A DNA stretch of 64,000 bases from assembly GCF_021249405.1 (NCBI RefSeq), contig NZ_CP089593.1, positions 1,550,001 to 1,614,000 of the forward strand, given 5' to 3'. The position numbers and the translations under genes are program-made. The notes under the pieces are model-generated. The model was not told the DNA's origin, ran no database searches, and saw nothing but the letters and a program-made list of their open reading frames with translations. This DNA is from Halobacterium zhouii (GTDB lineage: Archaea; Halobacteriota; Halobacteria; Halobacteriales; Halobacteriaceae). Below are positions 40,483-46,957 of this stretch, piece after piece. Position 1 is the stretch's first letter, and the number at the start of each line of letters is the position of its first letter.

Positions 40483-41724
40483 TTACGATTCTAACCTCTC
40501 GTACGTTGTGACCTTGATGGTTACGTCCGAATCCACACTACTGTGCTGTCTCACAGTCTCTGAAAGTGTATCGAAGCGATTCTGGTAAGATTCAAGGAAC
40601 TCTTCGGTGGTGACGACGACAATGTTGTCCTGACCTGCGGCTGCCTGCATAACCAGCTTGTCCTCTGGGTCACCAAATTCCTGTTTGATAGTGAACTCAT
40701 TCCGCGTCTCTGGTTCCAAGTATTTCGATTCGATGGCGGGAGAATCGAGCGTCTCTCCGTCGATAGTGACGGATTCATCGACGACAACGTCGACCTCAGT
40801 ACTGGCCTTGGGTGCATCGTCCGGAATCTCACTAGCAAGGATGTCACGCTGCATAGTGATATCCTCAGCACTGATACCTCCCCCCTGGACGTACCTGGCG
40901 ACGTGGCTCTCGCCTGCAATCTGTTTGTAGCCGGTCTCCGAGCCAGCGATGTCTCGGATAGTGCTGTCGAGGCCGTTTACGTCCTTCTCTGCAAGCCAGT
41001 CAATCGATTCGAGAATCTGCTCACGACTTGCCCCCGGTCCAATAGAGACGTCTTCTCCTTCGCGAACTGCCTGGAGGAATTGCTTGGTCTCCGTGTTGTC
41101 CAGGCCTCGGCGGTTTCTCGAGAGTTCGAACGCCCAGTCAATCGGATCTTCACACGGGCTGTTACAAACGTCGAGATTCAGCAGACCCATCGTCCCGGTG
41201 TCGGACTCCGTGAGCGACTCCCGGACGAACGCCTTCTCGCTCGCGTCAAGTTCGTCGAACCGGCGCACTCCTTTCGCGAGTTGCCGCGTGCTGATCTCGC
41301 CGTTCTCCCATGCTCGGAGCATCGCCCGTTCGGTTGCGGCGTCGTCGGTCAGCCGTAGCAACGCCCCCTTCGCCGGGTCGCTCACCCGGCCCAGCGCTCG
41401 GCGGAACGTCGCACCGGACGTCCTGACGCCGCGGGCGACCTTCGTCGCCGGGTCGGCCACGCCCAGGTCGTCGAGTTTCTGCCAGGTGCTGCCTGAGATC
41501 TGGTCGACCTGCCTCGCGATACGATACTGAGTGGTCTGGGACTGCCGGCCGAGATAGTTCGTGAAGCGCCCGGCTTCGACGTCCACGTCGGGCGTGGCGC
41601 TGTCGAGCCGTCCACCGATAGCCAGTACGCGGGGCGAGATGCCCGGGTCGACTGCACGCCCGGCGCTCCGGAGCGCACGGATGGCGTAGTTCAGCCGAGC
41701 AGAGTGGCGGAGTCCGTTCACCAC
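40483..41724 (-). CDS. 5'-truncated polymorphic toxin with a PD-(D/E)XK-like nuclease C-terminus
   Basis: A 413-residue ORF from GTG 41724. The frame stays open to 41802, encoding a membrane-like segment (GWYTGYTVGLVITEVILGKG) before an in-frame TGA at 41803-41805 with no start codon, so the N-terminal part of a longer protein is missing. Residues about 80-165 are the pre-toxin region shared with the 38208 ORF. The C-terminus has STEVDVVVDESVTIDGETLD, then AIESKYL and DNIVVVTTEEFLESY: an Asp strand followed by E-x-K, the PD-(D/E)XK nuclease pattern (inference). The probable immunity gene follows after 1 bp. It may be a silent cassette or a decayed gene. Confidence 0.68.
   Translation of the reverse strand: MVNGLRHSARLNYAIRALRSAGRAVDPGISPRVLAIGGRLDSATPDVDVEAGRFTNYLGRQSQTTQYRIARQVDQISGSTWQKLDDLGVADPATKVARGVRTSGATFRRALGRVSDPAKGALLRLTDDAATERAMLRAWENGEISTRQLAKGVRRFDELDASEKAFVRESLTESDTGTMGLLNLDVCNSPCEDPIDWAFELSRNRRGLDNTETKQFLQAVREGEDVSIGPGASREQILESIDWLAEKDVNGLDSTIRDIAGSETGYKQIAGESHVARYVQGGGISAEDITMQRDILASEIPDDAPKASTEVDVVVDESVTIDGETLDSPAIESKYLEPETRNEFTIKQEFGDPEDKLVMQAAAGQDNIVVVTTEEFLESYQNRFDTLSETVRQHSSVDSDVTIKVTTYERLES
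41336..41475. repeat. 140-bp direct repeat, copy 2 (pre-toxin region)
   Basis: Counterpart of 39001-39140 (133 of 140 bases identical by hand alignment). Both copies lie in the same orientation and reading frame. Recombination between them would delete 2.3 kb and swap the toxin C-terminus together with its downstream genes. Confidence 0.9.
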
Positions 41725-41871
41725 AGCGCCGATTCCCTTGCCGAGGATGACCTCCGTGATGACAAGTCCGACCGTGTAGCCGGTGTACCAGCCGGTCGAA
41801 TCTCAAGAGTGACTATCGCACAATCGTGTATCTAAACGCCACCCAGAAACTAAGAGAAGCTTCGAGTCCGG

Positions 41872-42189
41872 TCAAAACTGGTAGCGACGGTCGTCGTCCT
41901 CGGACTGGGGGAACTGGGCTTCGCCCGTCATCTCGCCGTACGTCATGCCCGAGAGGTACTCGTCGTACGTGACGTCGTAGGCAGAGCGCAAGTGGAAGTC
42001 CAGGCGACCCCGGTCAGTCGTGGACTGGAACAGCGTGTGGACCGCGCGCCGCAGCAGTTCATCCGTGTCCGTATCGAGGGGCGCAGCGAGCATCGCAAGT
42101 TCCGTTCGGCTCTCACGGTCCAGGAAGTCGTAGGCCTTCGCGTCGTCCATCGCCAGTTCCACGTCGGTCTCCAGGTCGTCGAGGCTCAT
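41872..42189 (-). CDS. Small acidic haloarchaeal protein upstream of the toxin array
   Basis: A 105-residue protein (MSLDDLETDVELAMDDAKAY, then ESRTELAMLAAPLDTDTDEL and a C-terminal DVTYDEYLSGMTYGEMTGEA). It is helical and acidic, without cysteine or membrane segments. I do not recognise the family. It has backbone-like base composition and marks the upstream limit of the array. It is on the same strand but separated by 147 bp and an AT-rich segment (41816-41845) from the toxin frame. Confidence 0.72.
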   Translation of the reverse strand: MSLDDLETDVELAMDDAKAYDFLDRESRTELAMLAAPLDTDTDELLRRAVHTLFQSTTDRGRLDFHLRSAYDVTYDEYLSGMTYGEMTGEAQFPQSEDDDRRYQF

Positions 42190-42249
42190 ACCCAGGAAGA
42201 GTCGTGGAATCGGGATACACTTTTCCGTTGTCAGAAGAGGCGATACGGA

Positions 42250-42960
42250 CTACTCGGACTTCGTTGCAGCGTCGGGAATCGTGATGTCGACGGGTTCGCC
42301 GTACTCCGAGAACGTCACGGTCACGTTCGCGACGGCGGTCTGCCCGCCCGAATTCATCGTCATCGTCATCTCCGCTTTCCGCGGACGGTGCGTATCGTCG
42401 GCGACGTGCAGTTTGTACGTGGCGTCCTCTATCGTGATGTCCCCGTAGTTCTGGCCCTGTTGAGCGAGTATCTCCATCAGTTCGCTCTCGTTCGTGTCGA
42501 CCGAGAGAACGGTCGTCTCGACGCCGTCGACCGTCGCCGTTCCGGAAATGGACACCTCGCCGGACTCGAGAACCTGCATATGTTGCGTGACACCGTTGCC
42601 GGCCTTCCAGGGGTCTTGGTCGGTGGATTCCTTCGTCCGCCACTGGTCGTTCATCTTCACGTATATCGTCGAACCGTCCATGTACGTGACGCCCTGGACA
42701 CCGAAGGCCGTCACGCTCAGTCGAGCCTTCTTCGTCTCGTGGTTGAAGACTCCCCCCTGACTCATCGAGAACGACTGACCGTTCGCCGAGATGTTCATAT
42801 CCATCGCCATCCGGTAGGTGTCGGCGCTCTGAATGGCGGCGATCGTATCGCTCTTGTACTGTTCTGCGTTCGCTTCGCCCGCGCCGTCGCCCGTGAGGCT
42901 GGAACAGCCGGCGGTCACGAGGAGAGCGGCGACGCACAGTGTGAGCAGGGTTCGTTTCAC
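42250..42960 (-). CDS. Secreted lipoprotein (LolA/LppX-like fold)
   Basis: A 236-residue protein. From GTG 42960 it reads MKRTLLTLCVAALLVTAGCS, a classic lipoprotein signal with lipobox Cys; the mature part is strand-rich (TYRMAMDMNISANGQSFSMS, VTYMDGSTIYVKMNDQWRTK, ATYKLHVADDTHRPRKAEMT). This resembles the DUF6612/LppX-type lipid- or solute-binding fold common among haloarchaeal lipoproteins. The start is fixed by a TATA-like box at 42985-42992, about 28 bp upstream; a GTG 12 codons earlier would lie inside the promoter. Function unknown. Confidence 0.85.
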   Translation of the reverse strand: MKRTLLTLCVAALLVTAGCSSLTGDGAGEANAEQYKSDTIAAIQSADTYRMAMDMNISANGQSFSMSQGGVFNHETKKARLSVTAFGVQGVTYMDGSTIYVKMNDQWRTKESTDQDPWKAGNGVTQHMQVLESGEVSISGTATVDGVETTVLSVDTNESELMEILAQQGQNYGDITIEDATYKLHVADDTHRPRKAEMTMTMNSGGQTAVANVTVTFSEYGEPVDITIPDAATKSE

Positions 42961-42984
42961 GACCAGCCGTAGCGCAGGTCCCAA

Positions 42985-42992
42985 CTTAATTA
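42985..42992 (-). promoter_or_regulatory. TATA-like box of the lipoprotein gene
   Basis: TAATTAAG on the minus strand, about 28 bp upstream of GTG 42960. It predicts a leaderless transcript and decides the start codon of the lipoprotein gene. Confidence 0.6.
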
Positions 42993-43067
42993 CCACTGGT
43001 TGGCGTCATGAATCGCCGCACTGCCCCGAACCACCACCCCTAAGCGCGCCTGCGACCAAGCCGGACC

Positions 43068-44012
43068 ATGAGCGAGGCGGAGGGAGACGCGGAGAACTGG
43101 ACGCTTCCCAGCGACGCCGACGCCGTCCGGGAGGCGCTCGTGTCGTGGTACGAGGCCGACCACCGGTCGTTCCCGTGGCGGGAGACCACCGACCCGTACG
43201 CCATCCTGGTCTCCGAGGTGATGAGCCAGCAGACCCAGCTCTCCCGCGTCGAGGACGCGTGGCACGCGTTCCTCGACCGGTGGCCGACGACCGCGGACCT
43301 CGCGGCCGCCGACCGCGCGGACGTCGTGGGGTTCTGGTCGAGCCACAGTCTCGGGTACAACAACCGCGCGAAGTACCTCCACGAGGCCGCAAACCAGGTG
43401 GAAGACGAGTACGGCGGGGAGTTCCCCGACACTCCGGACGAACTCTCGGAGTTGATGGGCGTCGGGCCGTACACCGCGAACGCCGTCGCGTCGTTCGCGT
43501 TCAACAACGGAGACGCCGTCGTGGACACGAACGTCAAGCGCGTGCTCTACCGCGCGTTCGACGTTCCCGACGACGACGCGGCGTTCGAGGAAGCCGCCAG
43601 CGAACTGATGCCCGAGGGCGAGTCCCGCGTCTGGAACAACGCCGTCATGGAACTCGGCGGCGTCGCGTGTGGGAAGGCGCCGGACTGCGACGCCGCCGAG
43701 TGCCCGTGGCGAGAGTGGTGTTCTGCGTACGCGTCCGGTGATTTCAGCGCGCCGGACGTCCCCGAACAGTCGACGTTCGAGGGGAGTCGACGACAGAAAC
43801 GCGGGCGCGTCGTCGGCGCACTCCGCGAACACGGCGAACTCGCCCTCGACGAACTCGGGCCGCGGGTGCGCGTGGACTACGGCGGCGACACGGGCGCGGC
43901 GTGGCTGAAAGAGTTGCTCGCGGACCTCGAGGACGACGGCCTCGTCGAGGTGGCCGAGCGGGCGCGCGAGTCGGATGGCGATGAGGAGACGGTGGCGCGT
44001 CTCGCGCGCTGA
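43068..44012 (+). CDS. mutY: A/G-specific adenine DNA glycosylase
   Basis: A 314-residue helix-hairpin-helix glycosylase that removes adenine mispaired with 8-oxoguanine. Catalytic residues are Glu50 (SEVMSQQTQ) and Asp153 (VVDTNVKRVL); the HhH motif is LMGVGPYTANAVASF. The 4Fe-4S cysteines are C201, C207, C212 and C218, spaced 5-4-5 rather than the usual 6-2-5. The C-terminal 90 residues look like a winged-helix domain (LREHGELALDELGPRVRVDY) in place of the bacterial NUDIX-like domain. Divergent from the lipoprotein gene. High GC; the start ATG follows a 71-bp spacer after 42996. Confidence 0.93.
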   Translation: MSEAEGDAENWTLPSDADAVREALVSWYEADHRSFPWRETTDPYAILVSEVMSQQTQLSRVEDAWHAFLDRWPTTADLAAADRADVVGFWSSHSLGYNNRAKYLHEAANQVEDEYGGEFPDTPDELSELMGVGPYTANAVASFAFNNGDAVVDTNVKRVLYRAFDVPDDDAAFEEAASELMPEGESRVWNNAVMELGGVACGKAPDCDAAECPWREWCSAYASGDFSAPDVPEQSTFEGSRRQKRGRVVGALREHGELALDELGPRVRVDYGGDTGAAWLKELLADLEDDGLVEVAERARESDGDEETVARLAR

Positions 44013-44035
44013 CTGCGCTTCCTCCGTGTTCAGCG

Positions 44036-44461
44036 CTACTTTGCTGCGCGCACAGTCACCACGGGCACGTCCGCGGTGCGGACCACGCGCTCGGTGACGC
44101 TGCCGACGAGCACGCGGTCCAGGCCGCGGCGGCCGTGGGTCCCCATCACGACGAGGTCCACGTCGTTCTCGTCTGCGTACGAGAGAATCGTCTCGTAGGC
44201 GCCGCCCTGCATCACCACGCCGACGGCCTCCACGCCGCGGGACTCCGCGTCCGCGACGACGTCGTCTACGACCGTCCGTCCCTCGCGTTCGAGTGAATCG
44301 ACGACGTCGTTCTCGAAGGTCACTGTGCTGTACTCCGTCGTGTCCGCGACGTAGAGGACGTGCAGTGTCGCGCCGAATCGGTCGGTGATTTCGACCGCGT
44401 GGTCGTACGCCGCCTCCGCCGCCTCGCTGCCGTCAGTCGGCAGCAGTATCGAGTCGTACAC
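44036..44461 (-). CDS. Universal stress protein (UspA family)
   Basis: A 141-residue single-domain USP from GTG 44461: VYDSILLPTDGSEAAEAAYD at the N-terminus and the ATP-loop motif VVMGTHGRRGLDRVLVGSVT followed by PVVTVRA at the C-terminus. The G-x2-G-x9-GS nucleotide motif is intact, so it should bind ATP. The upstream in-frame extension is the antisense of the FMN reductase gene and is rejected. USPs are stress-response proteins of diffuse function. It is divergent from the FMN reductase gene with a short 82-bp spacer. Confidence 0.92.
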   Translation of the reverse strand: MYDSILLPTDGSEAAEAAYDHAVEITDRFGATLHVLYVADTTEYSTVTFENDVVDSLEREGRTVVDDVVADAESRGVEAVGVVMQGGAYETILSYADENDVDLVVMGTHGRRGLDRVLVGSVTERVVRTADVPVVTVRAAK

Positions 44462-44543
44462 GGGCGACGATTCGTCTGCACCCGGCTTAACCGTCCCCCC
44501 GAGAGCGACCACGTTTTTACTGCCGGCCTGCCAGCGGGCACAC

Positions 44544-45119
44544 ATGAGCGACACGAAAGTCGTCGGCATCTGTGGCAGTCTCCGGGACGCGAGTGTCTCA
44601 AGAATCGCGCTTCGGCGGGCCCTCGACGAGGCCGAATCGAGGGGCGCGACCACGGACCTCCTCGACCTTCGGGAACTCGACCTGCCCATCTTCGACCCGG
44701 ACAGCGACGACCCGCCGGACGCGGTGGACCTCCAGACCCGCGTCCAGAAGGCCGACACCGTCGTCCTGGCCACGCCGATGTACCACGGGAGTTACGCCTC
44801 ACCGCTGAAGACCGCGCTCGACTACTGTGGGTTCGACGAGTTCGAGGGGAAGACCGTCGGCCTGCTCGCGGTCTCCGGCGGGTCGTTCCCCATCACCGCG
44901 CTCGACCACCTACGCGCCGTGATGCGCGCGCTCGACGCGTGGGTGCTGCCGTACCAGGCCGCGATTCCGAACGCGTCCTCGCACGTCTCGAACGGTGAAA
45001 TCACGGACGAAAAACTTGAGGACCGGGTGGCGACGCTCGGCGAACGCGTTGTCCAGTACGCGAACATCGAACCCGACCCGCATACATTCGAGAGCGAGCA
45101 GAACGAGGGAGGGGATTAG
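44544..45119 (+). CDS. NADPH-dependent FMN reductase
   Basis: A 191-residue flavodoxin-fold protein. The FMN-phosphate loop is GSLRDASVSRIAL (the GSxRxxS pattern), and the second FMN contact is TPMYHGSYASPLKTALDY. Members reduce FMN, quinones or chromate with NAD(P)H. The ATG at 44544 is preceded by a TATA-like AT-rich run (cgtttttact, 44511-44520) at about 28 bp, so the longer in-frame start at 44385 is wrong. A divergent universal stress gene shares the spacer, which fits an oxidative-stress context. Confidence 0.92.
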   Translation: MSDTKVVGICGSLRDASVSRIALRRALDEAESRGATTDLLDLRELDLPIFDPDSDDPPDAVDLQTRVQKADTVVLATPMYHGSYASPLKTALDYCGFDEFEGKTVGLLAVSGGSFPITALDHLRAVMRALDAWVLPYQAAIPNASSHVSNGEITDEKLEDRVATLGERVVQYANIEPDPHTFESEQNEGGD

Positions 45120-45302
45120 CGTGGTTCGGAACGACCGACGGGAGTGAGAACCACGGAAACGCGAGCGGCGAACGGAGTGACCCGGGGGCTGAGGGGATCG
45201 GTCCGTAGTTGGGTGCAGACACGTCGCAACTTCGACGCGTCGCGTGGTCGTTCCGGTCAGAATCAGCAAGCGTTTTGCCGGCCCCGGCCCCGCAGTTGGA
45301 GC

Positions 45303-45890
45303 ATGCACGCCATCACGAACTCCGGGTGGGTGGAGGTCATCACGGGGTCGATGTTCTCCGGAAAGACGGAGGAGCTGCTGCGCCGGTTGCGGCGCGCGGA
45401 GATCGCGGGCCAGGAGGTCGCGGCGTTCACGCCCGCGGTCGACGACCGGTTCGGCGAGACGACACTCGGGTCGCACGCGGGACGCACGTGGGAGGCAACC
45501 GTCGTGGACGACACCGCCGACGGCGTCCAGACACTCCCCGAGCGCCTCAACGGCGAGCAGGTCGTCGCCGTCGACGAGGCGAACTTCTTCCCCGACGAAC
45601 TCGTCGCCGTCTGCCAGGACCTCGCCGCGGACGGCCGCCGCGTCGTCGTCTCCGGGACCGACCAGACGTTCCGCGGCGAACCGTTCGACCCCGTTCCGCA
45701 GTTGATGGCGGTCGCCGAGTACGTCGAGAAGTTCCAGGCCATCTGTACGCAGTGTGGCGAACCCGCGACGCGGAACCAGCGACTCATCGACGGCGACCCC
45801 GCGCACTACGACGACCCCACCATCATGGTCGGCGCAGAGGAGTCCTACGAGGCGCGGTGCCGGAACTGCCACGTCGTCGAACGAGAGTAG
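45303..45890 (+). CDS. tdk: Thymidine kinase
   Basis: A 195-residue type II thymidine kinase for dTMP salvage. Walker A is GSMFSGKT (residues 15-22), the Walker B/lid is VVAVDEANFFPDEL, and the structural zinc site is CTQC plus CRNC at the C-terminus. A flexible lasso with VPQLMAVAEYVEKFQAIC precedes the zinc domain, as in the family. Length is normal. The ATG giving MHAITNSGWVEV is used. It stands alone; the 183-bp spacer upstream holds nothing recognised. Confidence 0.95.
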   Translation: MHAITNSGWVEVITGSMFSGKTEELLRRLRRAEIAGQEVAAFTPAVDDRFGETTLGSHAGRTWEATVVDDTADGVQTLPERLNGEQVVAVDEANFFPDELVAVCQDLAADGRRVVVSGTDQTFRGEPFDPVPQLMAVAEYVEKFQAICTQCGEPATRNQRLIDGDPAHYDDPTIMVGAEESYEARCRNCHVVERE

Positions 45891-45926
45891 ATCGAACGTG
45901 ACTGCCCGAACCGACGTGGACTCACG

Positions 45927-46544
45927 ATGACGACCTGGGTCGAACCCGAGGGCGGACGAGAACGGGGCCTACTCGGCCTCGCGAAAGCGTTCACGCAGGT
46001 GGTGGTCAACCCGCGAACGTTCTTTCGGGAGGCCGTCTCACCGGGCGACCAGGCGCCGGGCCTCGCGTTCGGCATAGCTGTCGTACTCGTCGAGGAGAGC
46101 ATCCGCCTGGCGCTCGCGCCCGACGCAGCGCTCGCGCTCCCCGCGAGCACGCCCATCCGGATCACCCTGACCGTCGCGCTCGCCGCGCTCCTCGTCGCGC
46201 CCGCCGCGCTGCACGCACTGTCCGCGATACAGACGCTCGCGCTCGCCGCCCTCGCACCCGACCGCGGCGGCGTCAGTGAGACGGTGCAGGTTCTCGCGTA
46301 CGCCAGCGCGCCCTGCGTGGCCGCCGGCGTCCACGTCCCCGCGGTTCGCGTCGTCGTCGGCCTCTGGGGGTTCTGTCTCCTCGTCGCCGGGACGCGGATC
46401 GTCCACGACACCACGTACCCGCGGGCACTTCTCGCCGCCGCGATTCCCGGCGCGCTGGCGTTCGGCTACGGATTCCGGTGGTTCGGCGCGACCGTGCGGG
46501 TGTTCCCCTGGCTCGCCGACGTGCTGCCGTGGGTGCACGTTTAG
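45927..46544 (+). CDS. YIP1-family membrane protein
   Basis: A 205-residue protein with about five hydrophobic segments and the archaeal YIP1 signature at the start (AKAFTQVVVNPRTFFREAVS). Later helices include IRITLTVALAALLVAPAALH and VVVGLWGFCLLVAG. Archaeal YIP1 proteins are widespread, with unknown function. It begins 36 bp after the thymidine kinase gene on the same strand, so it may be in the same transcript. No regulatory site is seen in the spacer. Confidence 0.88.
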   Translation: MTTWVEPEGGRERGLLGLAKAFTQVVVNPRTFFREAVSPGDQAPGLAFGIAVVLVEESIRLALAPDAALALPASTPIRITLTVALAALLVAPAALHALSAIQTLALAALAPDRGGVSETVQVLAYASAPCVAAGVHVPAVRVVVGLWGFCLLVAGTRIVHDTTYPRALLAAAIPGALAFGYGFRWFGATVRVFPWLADVLPWVHV

Positions 46545-46568
46545 TACCCGCCCCGCGAACCCTCCAGC

Positions 46569-46832
46569 GTGCTCAACATCAACCTCTCCGAGTTCATGGT
46601 GGAGTTGAAGGACGGCGCCATCCAGAACGTCGGCCCGTCGAACAAGCACGCCGAAGCCAAACTGTTCGACGTGGCCGACGCGAAGGCCCGCGAGTTCGGG
46701 GACAAGCGCGTGAAACTCGAGTTCGCTGACGACGACGGGAACGAGGTCCAGGTCGCGCTGTTCCCCGAACACGCCCGACAGATCGCCGACGACGTCGAGG
46801 CACTGACCGAGGACAGTCCCGTCTTCGAGTGA
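46569..46832 (+). CDS. Small conserved haloarchaeal protein (DUF7532-like)
   Basis: An 87-residue soluble protein from GTG 46569: MLNINLSEFMVELKDGAIQN, then VKLEFADDDGNEVQVALFPE, with an acidic helical C-terminus. I associate it with haloarchaeal DUF7532, from memory. No catalytic motif. It starts 24 bp after the YIP1 gene, so the two are likely co-transcribed. Confidence 0.72.
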   Translation: MLNINLSEFMVELKDGAIQNVGPSNKHAEAKLFDVADAKAREFGDKRVKLEFADDDGNEVQVALFPEHARQIADDVEALTEDSPVFE

Positions 46833-46957
46833 CGGCGACGGCGTCGCCAGCGGCCGTTCGCCCGCGGTCATCTCCGCAGGGCCACCCCACTCCCGACCGA
46901 ACGCTCGCGCGCGGCTATCGATAATCGTTTAGGGCCGCGTCCGCTTTCTCCTATCAA

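Noticed and set aside
35860..41805. Integrated provirus or plasmid as origin of the low-GC block
   Set aside because: No integrase, transposase, capsid or replication gene and no att-like repeats at the borders; the content is toxin and immunity modules only.
45120..45302. Small ORFs between FMN reductase and thymidine kinase
   Set aside because: Frames are short, Arg-rich extensions of the thymidine kinase frame or its shadows; no start signal or conserved pattern.
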